A DNA stretch of 40,846 nucleotides from Flavobacterium sp. I-STPP5a (GTDB lineage Bacteria; Bacteroidota; Bacteroidia; Flavobacteriales; Flavobacteriaceae), in NCBI RefSeq assembly GCF_009764685.1, contig NZ_VHLM01000060.1, positions 1 through 40,846 on the forward strand, read 5' to 3'. A program made the translations under genes and the position numbers. Numbering within the stretch: position 1 is the first letter of the stretch; each line of letters starts with the position of its first letter. Below the pieces are notes generated by a model. It worked only from the letters and a program-made list of their open reading frames with translations. It had not been told where the DNA came from and searched no databases. Of the stretch, positions 19,351 through 27,653 are shown piece by piece.

Positions 19351-19362
19351 GAAAACGTTTTC
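19351..19362. promoter_or_regulatory. 12-bp perfect palindrome in the susC/kinase divergent region
   Basis: GAAAACGTTTTC, self-complementary and centred on AACGTT, 7 bases from the outermost susC half-site. The centre resembles LacI-family operators, but no LacI-type regulator is encoded in the window. It could also control the divergent kinase gene. Confidence 0.4.
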
Positions 19363-19504
19363 TAATTTTCATTACATTGAGATATTAATAATTAAAATCT
19401 TTTTTTCTCTAAAAAGGATCGTTTTTATTAACAAAATGATTAAAGTTGCAAAATCAAATTCAAGAATCATTTTTGAACTTGCTTCCTAAAAAGACTCCTA
19501 ATCG

Positions 19505-20557
19505 ATGGCTAGAATAAAAGATATGAAATTTGAGATCAAAGTTCAAAATCATTTTTGGTTTTGGGGATTGTACTTTTTATTAAATTTTTTAAGATGGGGT
19601 GCCTACTTCAATGATTATGAATATTCTTTTAAGTCAAATTTGATCGAATTTGCATTACACATACCTTTAGTCTATTTTAACTTATTTGTTTTAGTACCCC
19701 GATTAGTTTTAAAATCAAAATATCTTCAATATACGCTTTCATTATTATTTAGCTTAGCGTGTATCTACATTTTAAAAACAGGTTTAACTTATTTTATCAT
19801 TTCAAAAAATATTTGGCCTGAAGCCAATAGAGACTATCAACCTTTTGAAATCAACCATATTCTTGCTGTTTGTATTGGAGAATTGTATGTTTTAGCAATG
19901 GCATCATCTGTTTATCTGACATTAACTTGGCTTAAAGAAAGAGAAAATAATAGAATCCTTAGAGAAAATCAGTATAAAATAAAGCTTGAATATTTAAAAA
20001 CACAAATTCAACCTCATTTTTTCTTTAATACCTTAAATAATCTTTATGCCCTTTCCTTAGAGGATTCAAAAAAAGTGCCTGATGTAATTATAAAACTTTC
20101 CCATTTAATGGAATATGTACTATATGATATTGAAGGCACCAGATTTACTCCTTTATTAAAAGAATTTGATTACATACAGAATTACATTGAGATCGAGAAA
20201 TTAAGATTTGACAATGCAACAGTTTTTATTAATCTAGCATCTAATATTGATACCATAAATGTACCGCCTTTATTATTAATATCTTTAATTGAAAATGCAT
20301 TCAAACATGGAGGCATAAATAATAAAGAACTAACTATAAAAATTAATTGCAAAATCATTGACAATAAAACCCTCGATTTTGAAATAATAAATAATTTTGT
20401 ACTTTCACAAAATGAAAACTCCAAAAAAGGCATTGGGTTAACCAATACCAAAGAACGTTTAAAATTACTATTTAAAAACAATTATCAATTAAGCCATCAA
20501 ATCAAGTTTAATTTTTACATAATTCGTTTACAAATACCTATAAACAATGAAGATTAA
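19505..20557 (+). CDS. LytS/YehU-type sensor histidine kinase
   Basis: 350 aa. Four hydrophobic segments (about 17-31, 46-68, 78-100, 119-142) form a compact membrane sensor with no periplasmic domain of note. The His_kinase domain follows, with the phosphoacceptor His171 in QIQPHFFFNTLNNL. The ATPase part carries the N-box LISLIENAFKHG (Asn264) and a GIGLTNTKERL G-box (309-319). It should phosphorylate the LytTR regulator encoded next, whose gene overlaps it by 11 bases. Its place beside the susCD operon and the sugar transporter implies it senses GlcNAc or a chitin oligosaccharide state. ATG at 19523 (Met7) is an alternative start. Confidence 0.92.
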   Translation: MARIKDMKFEIKVQNHFWFWGLYFLLNFLRWGAYFNDYEYSFKSNLIEFALHIPLVYFNLFVLVPRLVLKSKYLQYTLSLLFSLACIYILKTGLTYFIISKNIWPEANRDYQPFEINHILAVCIGELYVLAMASSVYLTLTWLKERENNRILRENQYKIKLEYLKTQIQPHFFFNTLNNLYALSLEDSKKVPDVIIKLSHLMEYVLYDIEGTRFTPLLKEFDYIQNYIEIEKLRFDNATVFINLASNIDTINVPPLLLISLIENAFKHGGINNKELTIKINCKIIDNKTLDFEIINNFVLSQNENSKKGIGLTNTKERLKLLFKNNYQLSHQIKFNFYIIRLQIPINNED

Positions 20558-21254
20558 GTGTGTATTAATTGATGATGAACCATTGGCTATTAAAGTATTG
20601 CTCAATTATTTCCAAAACTTCCCAGAATTTGAAGTTATAGCTACTTTTAATAATTCTATTGAAGCCTTAGATTTTTTAAATAATAACACGACAGACGCAC
20701 TATTTCTAGATATAAATATGCCTCTAATGTCTGGTTTTGAGTTGATACAATTGTATAAAAATAATTCGAATACCAAGATTATTATTACTACCGCCTTTCG
20801 AGAATTTGCCGCCGAAAGTTATGATTTGGATGTTTTAGATTATTTAGTCAAACCTATACCGCTTCCTCGATTTATAAAATGCATTTCAAAAATAGCTGGG
20901 GAATTTCAAAACCGATTGGTTTTAAAACAAGAGAATCATCGGGTTGAACCTCATATTTTTATCAAAGTAGATAAAAAAATGGTGAAAATTAACATTGATG
21001 AAATTCTATTCATTGAAGGAATGAAAGAATACATCAAAGTAGTTACCGCCGAAAAAACCTATATTACTCATAAATCACTTTCTTCTTTAACTGAGGAACT
21101 TCCCGAAGATCGCTTCATTCGTATTCATAAATCTTACTCCATCGCTTTGGATAAAGTAAAAACAATTGAAGGAAATAGAATACAAATAGCTTCCTACACC
21201 ATACCAATAGGAAGAAATTACAGCAAGGAAGTGAAAAGTAAAATTTTAGATTAA
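20547..21254 (+). CDS. LytTR-family response regulator
   Basis: 235 aa. The receiver domain (1-115) has the acidic pair Asp9-Asp10, phosphoacceptor Asp55 in LFLDINMP, a Thr in IIITTAF and Lys102 in YLVKP. The LytTR DNA-binding domain (about 135-233) has FIKVDKKMVKINIDEILFIE and RFIRIHKSYSIALDKV. LytTR proteins bind direct repeats about two helical turns apart. The 21-bp-period repeats before susC, nagB and the MFS gene are its likely targets. The 11-base overlap with the kinase gene indicates translational coupling. Confidence 0.94.
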   Translation: MKIKCVLIDDEPLAIKVLLNYFQNFPEFEVIATFNNSIEALDFLNNNTTDALFLDINMPLMSGFELIQLYKNNSNTKIIITTAFREFAAESYDLDVLDYLVKPIPLPRFIKCISKIAGEFQNRLVLKQENHRVEPHIFIKVDKKMVKINIDEILFIEGMKEYIKVVTAEKTYITHKSLSSLTEELPEDRFIRIHKSYSIALDKVKTIEGNRIQIASYTIPIGRNYSKEVKSKILD

Positions 21255-21282
21255 TCTCCTTAACTTTCCATATTACAAAAAG

Positions 21283-21372
21283 TCTTTTGTTGAATAAAAC
21301 TGGTTGTTGGTTTAAAACTATCGAAATTTAATACAAATAATTTTTTTTTATGTTGGTTAAGAAATACATTTA
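21283..21372 (+). promoter_or_regulatory. Operator/promoter of the MFS sugar transporter gene
   Basis: TCTTTTGTTGAAT (21283-21295) and TTGTTGGTTTAAA (21304-21316) are 21 bp apart and match the two outer half-sites of susC. The third slot (21325-21337) is degenerate. 27 bases after that slot is TACATTTA (21365-21372), one mismatch from TAnnTTTG, 49 bases before the start codon. The order and distances equal those before susC and nagB. Confidence 0.55.
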
Positions 21373-21421
21373 CCGCATTGCAGCACAAATTATTTTACTA
21401 ACCTATTAATTAAACTAAATC

Positions 21422-22861
21422 ATGAATTCTGAAAATTCAAAAACCAATTGGGGGCAATTTATTCCTCTAGTAACCGTCTTCTTCTTTTGGGGATTTGTCG
21501 CTGCAAGTAATGACATTTTAATCCCAGTTTTTAAAACCGCATTTAATCTTTCTCAAGGCGAAAGTCAATTAGTGGCTTTTGCATTTTACATTGCCTACAC
21601 TGTTGGATCGCTAATATACATGGCGGTTTCTGTTCTACTAAAAGAAGATTTAGTGAACAAAATTGGTTATAAAAATGGTCTTTCTTTAGGATTATTAATC
21701 TCAGCTTTAGGAACACTTTTATTTTATCCAGCGGCTAATACTGGATCGTTTCCCTTAATGCTTGCTGGGCTTTTCATCGTTGGTTTGGGCTTTTCGTTGC
21801 AGCAAACCGTTGCCAACCCACTCGCAATTGCTTTAGGACCTATCACTACAGGTTCTCAGCGCCTTACATTAGCTGGAGGAATTAACAATTTTGGAACTAC
21901 TATTGGTCCACTTATCGTTAGTTTTGCCATTTTTGGCTCAAGCACTAATACCAATACAAGTGCAAGTATAGAAAGCGTAAAAATTCCTTATTTGGTTTTG
22001 GGTGTTGCATTTTTACTTGTAGCAATACTTTTAAAATTTTCTTCTTTGCCAGACAAACCAGCTTTAGTTGAAGAAACCGAAGCCCTCGATGGAGCTCCTG
22101 CAAAAAAGTCGGCTTTGCAATATCCTCAATTACTAATGGGTATGATTGCAATTTTCTTGTATGTTGGTGTTGAAGTTTCTACTGCTAGTAACTTACCCGC
22201 TTACATGGAAAGTAAATTAGGATTCCTAACAAAAGATGTTGCTCCATATATATCATTATATTGGGCTAGTTTAATGATTGGTCGTTGGACTGGAGCGGTA
22301 GAAGCGTTTACAAATGATATGAGTTTGCAAAAAATATTACGATTCATTGCTCCTTATTTAGCTTTTGGTGTATTCTTAGGAGTTAATGCTATTGCTAATC
22401 ATGATTTGACTCCATTTTACGTTTATGGATTAGTGGTTTTGGTTCTAATTGTAGCTGATATGGCTAGTAAAGGAAATCCAGCCCGAATGTTATTAATATT
22501 TTCAACTTTAGGAATTATTGCCACAGCAATAGGAATGTCAACTAGCGGAATGATAAGTGTATATGCATTCACGAGTGTTGGGTTATTTTGCAGTACGTTA
22601 TGGCCTTGTATTTTCACCCTAGCGGTAAGTGGACTTGGAAAAAACACTAGTCAAGGAAGTAGTTTCTTAATTATGATGATTATGGGTGGTGGTTTCATCA
22701 GTGTTTTACAAGGAAAAGTTGCTGAAGGAATTGGAATCCAACAAAGTTATATCATTGGTATTTTATGCTTTGCTTATCTAGCTTTTTATGCTTGGAAAGT
22801 AAGTGGAATTCTAAAAGCACAAGGTATTGATTTTGATAAAAAAGTTTCTGGAGGACACTAA
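21422..22861 (+). CDS. Sugar:proton MFS transporter, FucP/NagP-like
   Basis: 479 aa with about 12 membrane segments. N-terminal FIPLVTVFFFWGFVAASNDIL matches the FucP/GluP/NagP sugar symporter family (compare the FFLWGF..N.NDIL pattern). GLGFSLQQTVANPLAIALGP is the other family hallmark. A soluble loop lies between segments 6 and 7 (residues ~212-232). It imports a monosaccharide across the inner membrane. Placement with GH20, nagB and the shared operator indicates GlcNAc. It is separated from the regulator gene by 167 bases holding its own operator, and ends with a strong terminator. Confidence 0.88.
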   Translation: MNSENSKTNWGQFIPLVTVFFFWGFVAASNDILIPVFKTAFNLSQGESQLVAFAFYIAYTVGSLIYMAVSVLLKEDLVNKIGYKNGLSLGLLISALGTLLFYPAANTGSFPLMLAGLFIVGLGFSLQQTVANPLAIALGPITTGSQRLTLAGGINNFGTTIGPLIVSFAIFGSSTNTNTSASIESVKIPYLVLGVAFLLVAILLKFSSLPDKPALVEETEALDGAPAKKSALQYPQLLMGMIAIFLYVGVEVSTASNLPAYMESKLGFLTKDVAPYISLYWASLMIGRWTGAVEAFTNDMSLQKILRFIAPYLAFGVFLGVNAIANHDLTPFYVYGLVVLVLIVADMASKGNPARMLLIFSTLGIIATAIGMSTSGMISVYAFTSVGLFCSTLWPCIFTLAVSGLGKNTSQGSSFLIMMIMGGGFISVLQGKVAEGIGIQQSYIIGILCFAYLAFYAWKVSGILKAQGIDFDKKVSGGH

Positions 22862-22880
22862 CAAATGTTTCAAATAATTC

Positions 22881-22918
22881 AAAAATCCCATTCTATCTTA
22901 TTAGAATGGGATTTTTTG
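22881..22918 (+). terminator. Terminator of the MFS transporter gene
   Basis: A perfect 12-bp stem (22884-22895 with 22902-22913), 6-base loop, then a T run. It is 20 bases past the stop codon. Confidence 0.92.
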
Positions 22919-23002
22919 TTAAAACTCAAATCACTGAGAATCTCCATATAAAATTCATCTAATAGTTTCAAATAGTACATTTTCAATCGTTTTAGATAAA
23001 AA

Positions 23003-23040
23003 CAAAAAAACTCCCATTACAATACATAATGGGAGTTTTT
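23003..23040 (-). terminator. Terminator of the transaldolase-like gene
   Basis: Stem CTCCCATTA / TAATGGGAG (23011-23019 with 23027-23035), 7-base loop. The T run on the minus strand is 23010-23004. Flanking A/T tracts extend the stem and make it partly bidirectional. Confidence 0.9.
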
Positions 23041-23087
23041 ATTGCTATAAAATCTTAAACAGAAATTGATAGTCTATGATCTCAAAT

Positions 23088-23744
23088 CTATTTGTTTCCT
23101 TTCTCGAAATCAGCCACAAATTGCGCTAATCCAATATCAGTCAATGGGTGTTTCAACAAACCATGAATAGCAGATAAAGGACCTGTCATAACATCAGCAC
23201 CAATTTTTGCACAGTTTACAATATGCATTGTATGACGTACAGAAGCAGCTAGAATTTGGGTTTCATACCCGTAGTTATCATAAATTAATCTGATTTCTTC
23301 AATCAAAGCCAAACCGTCTGTAGATACATCATCCAATCGACCGATGAACGGAGAAACATAAGTAGCACCCGCTTTTGCAGCCAATAAAGCCTGTCCTGCA
23401 GAGAATACTAAAGTTACATTCGTTTTAATCCCTTTATCAGAGAAATATTTAGCAGCCATTACACCCTCTTTCGTCATAGGTAATTTTACCACAATTTGCT
23501 CGTGTAAATCTGCTAATTCTTCACCTTCTTTCACCATTCCTTCGTAATCCAAAGCATTTACTTCGGCACTTACATCACCATCAACTAGATTACAAATATC
23601 AACATAATGCTTCAAAATGCTGTTTTTTCCTGTAATTCCCTCTTTAGCCATCAATGAAGGATTCGTTGTAACTCCATCCAAAACCCCTAATGCTTGCGCT
23701 TCCTTAATCTGAGCTAAATTAGCCGTGTCAATAAAAAATTTCAT
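23088..23744 (-). CDS. fsa: Transaldolase-like / fructose-6-phosphate aldolase (TalC/FSA type)
   Basis: 218 aa, the short decameric TalC/FSA class. [16 protein letters not shown] and [13 protein letters not shown] are the family N-terminus. Schiff-base Lys87 lies in [11 protein letters not shown], and [29 protein letters not shown] is the second signature. Members act either as transaldolases of the pentose phosphate pathway or as fructose-6-phosphate aldolases; sequence alone does not decide it here. The product of the neighbouring GlcNAc pathway is fructose-6-phosphate, but a strong promoter of its own and a separate terminator suggest a housekeeping gene. A structured leader lies upstream. 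Confidence 0.92.
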   Translation of the reverse strand: MKFFIDTANLAQIKEAQALGVLDGVTTNPSLMAKEGITGKNSILKHYVDICNLVDGDVSAEVNALDYEGMVKEGEELADLHEQIVVKLPMTKEGVMAAKYFSDKGIKTNVTLVFSAGQALLAAKAGATYVSPFIGRLDDVSTDGLALIEEIRLIYDNYGYETQILAASVRHTMHIVNCAKIGADVMTGPLSAIHGLLKHPLTDIGLAQFVADFEKGNK

Positions 23745-23775
23745 ACTCTATAATTTAATTGTGTGTTTCTAATTT

Positions 23776-23889
23776 GGGCGTAACCCTCCGTAAATACTCC
23801 GGGTCGGACTTTTTACTATATCTTTTTTTTTCTGCTTTTGCTCCGCACAGCATAATAAAAAAAGGATGCCGTATCAATCCCTTACGCAA
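23776..23889 (-). ncRNA. Structured RNA element in the leader of the transaldolase gene
   Basis: Read on the minus strand, GCGTAA (23887-23882) pairs with TTACGC (23783-23778), enclosing a long imperfect hairpin and a short one. The long one has the ATCCTTTTTTT side at 23866-23856, an apical AGCA/TGCT region near 23833-23852, and the A9-GAT side near 23830-23820. The short one is ACCC/GGGT, 23804-23801 with 23786-23783. The AGGGAT and GTCCGACC words match a multi-copy flavobacterial spacer element I remember (GCGTnAGGGAT ... CCCGACC ... ACGCC). It may correspond to a published motif such as Flavo-1, which I could not verify. A perfect promoter (23898-23930) would start transcription just before it. 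Confidence 0.5.
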
Positions 23890-23897
23890 ATTCCGTG

Positions 23898-23930
23898 CAA
23901 AAGTAGTCAATTAGGATTAATAAAGCCAAA
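23898..23930 (-). promoter_or_regulatory. Promoter for the structured leader and transaldolase gene
   Basis: Minus strand TTTG (23930-23927), 21 bases, TACTTTTG (23905-23898). A full consensus match. The predicted start of transcription, about 5-7 bases past the -7 element, falls just outside the paired GCGTAA of the RNA element, so the element is the 5' end of the transcript. Confidence 0.78.
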
Positions 23931-24382
23931 TCTTATTATTGCAAAATATAACCCGAATACATCCTATTGCATCAAGTTTATTTTTAATTATTCGCAATTG
24001 AAAAACAATTGAGTTCAATCTTTAAAAATAGCTTTACTAAATAATTAAAATATTTGGAATGGTTCACAAATGTTTAACCCCTCATTTTTTTAGCTGGTTG
24101 AATTGTGGTATTTTGATTTTAAAAATCAGAATATTTACACTTAATATTGCATCCAACAATTATTTTTTGTTTTTAATATTTGATTGAGTCTAGATTTGAG
24201 ATTCTTCTTTGCTTATGTAATGAAATTGTTTGACGAGCATAGGCATAAAAATTAGGTAGTCAGCTGGATTTTTAGCCAGATTTAATACAAGTTAGCTATC
24301 ATTTGTAAAAGATCTCCACTTTATTGAAATTGTGTTAATTTTTCAAAACAAAAAAAAGAAAGACTATTCGTAATAATTTAAT
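23931..24382. other. AT-rich spacer, no gene recognised
   Basis: About 450 bases between the transaldolase promoter and the receptor operator region. Several stop codons occur in all frames; I see no conserved protein, RNA fold or terminator here. Confidence 0.6.
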
Positions 24383-24421
24383 TAATATGCGTTTTTTGTC
24401 GTTATAATATGCGTTTATTGT
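24383..24421 (+). promoter_or_regulatory. Direct repeat upstream of the TonB-dependent receptor gene
   Basis: TAATATGCGTTTTTTGT (24383-24399) and TAATATGCGTTTATTGT (24405-24421) differ at one of 17 bases and are 22 bp apart, two helical turns. The second copy overlaps the TTG of a possible promoter (24418-24451). This looks like an activator site for the receptor-acylase pair. Confidence 0.55.
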
Positions 24422-24451
24422 TTTTTTTATAGTTTTAATTATCTACTTTCG
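24418..24451 (+). promoter_or_regulatory. Possible promoter of the TonB-dependent receptor gene
   Basis: TTG (24418-24420), 23 bases, TACTTTCG (24444-24451), one mismatch from TAnnTTTG. It lies 53 bases before the start codon. Confidence 0.35.
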
Positions 24452-24504
24452 CTTTTAATAGTTAATATATTAAAAACATTAAACAAACTTAACCCCAATT
24501 TACT

Positions 24505-27500
24505 ATGAAAAAAACAATACTTTTTTTGGCTTTTCTCTTTACGATAAGCCTAACAGCACAAGAAATTAAGCTGTCCGGTACCGTGACTGATGAATCTAAA
24601 ATACCTTTGTCGGGAGTCTCTGTTTCGATACAAGGAACGAAAACAGGAACACAAACAACCGTTGATGGGACTTACACAATTACCGCAAAAATAGGTGCCA
24701 TTTTACAATTTTCATATATCGGATTTGAGTCTAAAAAAGCAACCGTTTCTGGATCTACCTTAAATATTACTTTAACCGAAGGTGGCGAAGCACTGAAAGA
24801 AGTCGTAATCGGTTCTCGCAATCCTACTAGAACAGTAACCGAATCCGCTGTCCCTATCGATGTGATCAGCATGAGGGAAATTGTTACTAAAGGATCTCAA
24901 ACCAACTTGAACCAAATTTTGAATATGGTGGCACCGTCGTTTACCTCAAATACGCAAACGGCCGCAGATGGAACTGACCATATTGATCCTGCTCAGTTAA
25001 GGGGTTTGGGTCCCGACCAAGTTTTGGTATTGGTAAACGGAAAAAGAAGACACACCTCTTCATTGGTAAATAATAATGGAACCGTAGGGAGAGGATCCGT
25101 AGGAACTGATTTGAATGCCATTCCCGCTTTTGCGCTAGAAAAAATAGAAGTTTTAAGAGATGGTGCCTCGGCACAATATGGCTCTGATGCCATTGCGGGG
25201 GTCATCAATTTGGGTTTGAAGAAAAACGTAAACAAACAATTTGACGTAATGCTTTATGGAGGAAGTAATTTTTCTAAAGGATCAAACAATAATACCGGAG
25301 GAAATGATGGTAATCGTTATCAGTTAGATATAAATTACGGAACGGGATTAGGTAAAGAAAAAAGCTTTATCAATTTAACAGGTAGCTTTCAAATTAGAGA
25401 GGCTAACAGTAGAGCGAATGATAGAACAGGTAACATATTCAATGCCTATAATGCAGTGGATCAAAGAGCAACAGCTGCAGGAACAAATATTAACTCTCTG
25501 TTTGGCAACATTACAAATACGCCCAATACAACTCAAATACTTTCGGAAATAAAAACGTATGCTCCCCAAGTAAATTATTTTAGTCCGGCACAACAAACAG
25601 CAATCAGTGGTGCTACTACAATTGCCCAAATGCAAACGGCATTAAATTTTGATGCAACTGCAGGAGAATTAGCTTATAGAGGACTTGAGAGAAAAGATTT
25701 TAATATGAGAATTGGGCAGTCAGCTTTGAAAAGTATGCAATTCTTTGTGAATGCCGCCTATCCTATCAATGATAAACTAGAGGCCTATGCTTTTGGAGGA
25801 ACCAGTTACAGAGACGGATTGTCTTCAGGATTTTATAGATTGCCTAATACTTTTGCATCTTACTCAACGTTGTATCCAAATGGTTTTTTACCCGAAATTA
25901 GTTCTACGGTAAGTGACGTATCTATAGCCACAGGTATTAAAGGAAAAATATTTGAAAATTGGAATTTTGATTTGAGTAATACTTATGGAAAAAACACATT
26001 TGATTTTCATATCCAAAACACACTGAATGCCTCAATGAGGGAGAATTCACCAAAAGAATTTGAAGCAGGTGGGTTTGGTTTTTACCAAAATACTACCAAC
26101 TTTGACATGAATAAAAAATATGATGTACTAGAGGGATTAAACGTAGCTTTGGGTGCAGAATACCGAGTTGAAAATTACAACATTAATGGAGGTCAGCCAG
26201 AATCATATAGCCTTTATAACATCGATGGCAATACAATAACAGGAACGGTAGCAAATAACACGAGAGTTACCGATTTTTTTGGAAATCTTAGACCTGGTGG
26301 TTCTCAAGTATTTTCGGGTTTCAGACCTGCAAACGTAGTTAGTAAAGGACGCAACAGCATGGCTCTTTATACGGATATGGAATTAGACCTTACCGAAAAA
26401 TTGCTTATAAATGGTGCTATCCGTTTTGAAAACTATTCCGATTTTGGAAGTACGACCAATTTCAAATTGGCATCTCGTTATAAACTAACCAACAATATCA
26501 ATTTACGCGGAGCATTATCCAATGGTTTTAGAGCTCCCTCTTTACATCAAATCTATTTTAGTACAACTGCCACATTATTTTCAAATGGTGTCCCTTCGGA
26601 AATAGGAACATTCAGCAATGATTCACAAATGGCAAAATTATTAGGAATTCCTCAATTAAAGCAAGAAGTATCTCAAAGTGGCAGTATTGGTTTTACTGCT
26701 AAAATTCCGAATGCCAATCTTACCTTGACTGCCGATGCCTATATTGTGAATGTAAAGGACAGAGTTATTCTTACAAATTCATTTTCAAGACCTGGAGGAA
26801 CACCAGCACCAGGATCTCCAGCCGAAGTTTTAAATGGATTGTTTGATGGAGCGGGAGCAACATCCGCTACATTTTTCGCTAATGCCATTGATACTCAATC
26901 AAAGGGAATTGACATAGTGATTAGTCAAAAAGCCAATTTAGGAAGTGGTGCTACATTAAAAAATGATCTATCAGTTACCTTTTCTGGTACTAAGAGAGTT
27001 GGAGATATTCACGCTTCTCCAATATTGGAAGCCAATGGTCAATTAAACAATTATTTTTCTGAAAGTAATAGAGTTTATTTAGAGGCAGCTATCCCAAGAG
27101 TGAAAGCTAACTTAACCAATAGTCTTATCATAAATAAATTTGATTTCTTCTTAATGAATGTTTATTTTGGTCAAGTTACCAGTCCAAATACTGTCGATGT
27201 AAATAGAGATGGAAGAGTAGAGGGTGCTATAATAAACGGAAAAGCTGTTGAAATTGAACATCCTGTTTGGGGAGCAAAAATCGTAACTGATTTCGCTGTT
27301 GGTTATAAAATCACTGAAACTATGAAACTGGTTGTTGGATCAAACAATATTTTTGACATTTATCCAGACAACAATCTTGGACCAATATCCGCAATTAGAC
27401 CACGATTAGTTAATGGAGCTCTTGATTATACCGCTGCTCCAACTACCATAGATCTAACTAGTGGAAATCAATTTGCTTATCCGGATAGAGTATCACAATT

Positions 27501-27549
27501 TGGGTATAGCGGTCGTTTTGTCTATGCTAGAATAAGTTACAAATTTTAA
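24505..27549 (+). CDS. TonB-dependent outer-membrane receptor
   Basis: 1014 aa. A signal peptide (1-18) is followed by a carboxypeptidase-regulatory-like domain (about 20-95, IKLSGTVTDESKIPLSGVSV). The plug domain follows (about 105-235: LRGLGPDQVLVLVNGKRRHT, IEVLRDGASAQYGSDAIAGV), then a ~780-residue barrel ending YARISYKF with a terminal Phe. It differs from SusC in its plug signature and has no SusD partner, so it belongs to the wider siderophore/other-ligand receptor group. The next gene, 104 bases downstream on the same strand, encodes a secreted acylase, suggesting the receptor handles an N-acylated compound or its product. A terminator at 27572-27600 separates the two genes at least partly. 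Confidence 0.92.
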   Translation: MKKTILFLAFLFTISLTAQEIKLSGTVTDESKIPLSGVSVSIQGTKTGTQTTVDGTYTITAKIGAILQFSYIGFESKKATVSGSTLNITLTEGGEALKEVVIGSRNPTRTVTESAVPIDVISMREIVTKGSQTNLNQILNMVAPSFTSNTQTAADGTDHIDPAQLRGLGPDQVLVLVNGKRRHTSSLVNNNGTVGRGSVGTDLNAIPAFALEKIEVLRDGASAQYGSDAIAGVINLGLKKNVNKQFDVMLYGGSNFSKGSNNNTGGNDGNRYQLDINYGTGLGKEKSFINLTGSFQIREANSRANDRTGNIFNAYNAVDQRATAAGTNINSLFGNITNTPNTTQILSEIKTYAPQVNYFSPAQQTAISGATTIAQMQTALNFDATAGELAYRGLERKDFNMRIGQSALKSMQFFVNAAYPINDKLEAYAFGGTSYRDGLSSGFYRLPNTFASYSTLYPNGFLPEISSTVSDVSIATGIKGKIFENWNFDLSNTYGKNTFDFHIQNTLNASMRENSPKEFEAGGFGFYQNTTNFDMNKKYDVLEGLNVALGAEYRVENYNINGGQPESYSLYNIDGNTITGTVANNTRVTDFFGNLRPGGSQVFSGFRPANVVSKGRNSMALYTDMELDLTEKLLINGAIRFENYSDFGSTTNFKLASRYKLTNNINLRGALSNGFRAPSLHQIYFSTTATLFSNGVPSEIGTFSNDSQMAKLLGIPQLKQEVSQSGSIGFTAKIPNANLTLTADAYIVNVKDRVILTNSFSRPGGTPAPGSPAEVLNGLFDGAGATSATFFANAIDTQSKGIDIVISQKANLGSGATLKNDLSVTFSGTKRVGDIHASPILEANGQLNNYFSESNRVYLEAAIPRVKANLTNSLIINKFDFFLMNVYFGQVTSPNTVDVNRDGRVEGAIINGKAVEIEHPVWGAKIVTDFAVGYKITETMKLVVGSNNIFDIYPDNNLGPISAIRPRLVNGALDYTAAPTTIDLTSGNQFAYPDRVSQFGYSGRFVYARISYKF

Positions 27550-27568
27550 ATTATTGTTTTTTTAGTAT

Positions 27569-27600
27569 CAAAACCATCAACTCTAGTTGATGGTTTTTTT
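27569..27600 (+). terminator. Terminator after the TonB receptor gene
   Basis: Perfect 10-bp stem AACCATCAAC / GTTGATGGTT, loop TCTA, then T7. The stem is identical to that of the terminator after the acylase gene (29901-29924). Confidence 0.9.
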
Positions 27601-27653
27601 AAAATTACACGTTATATTATACGGTACATTTAACCTTTAAATTTTTAATAGAA

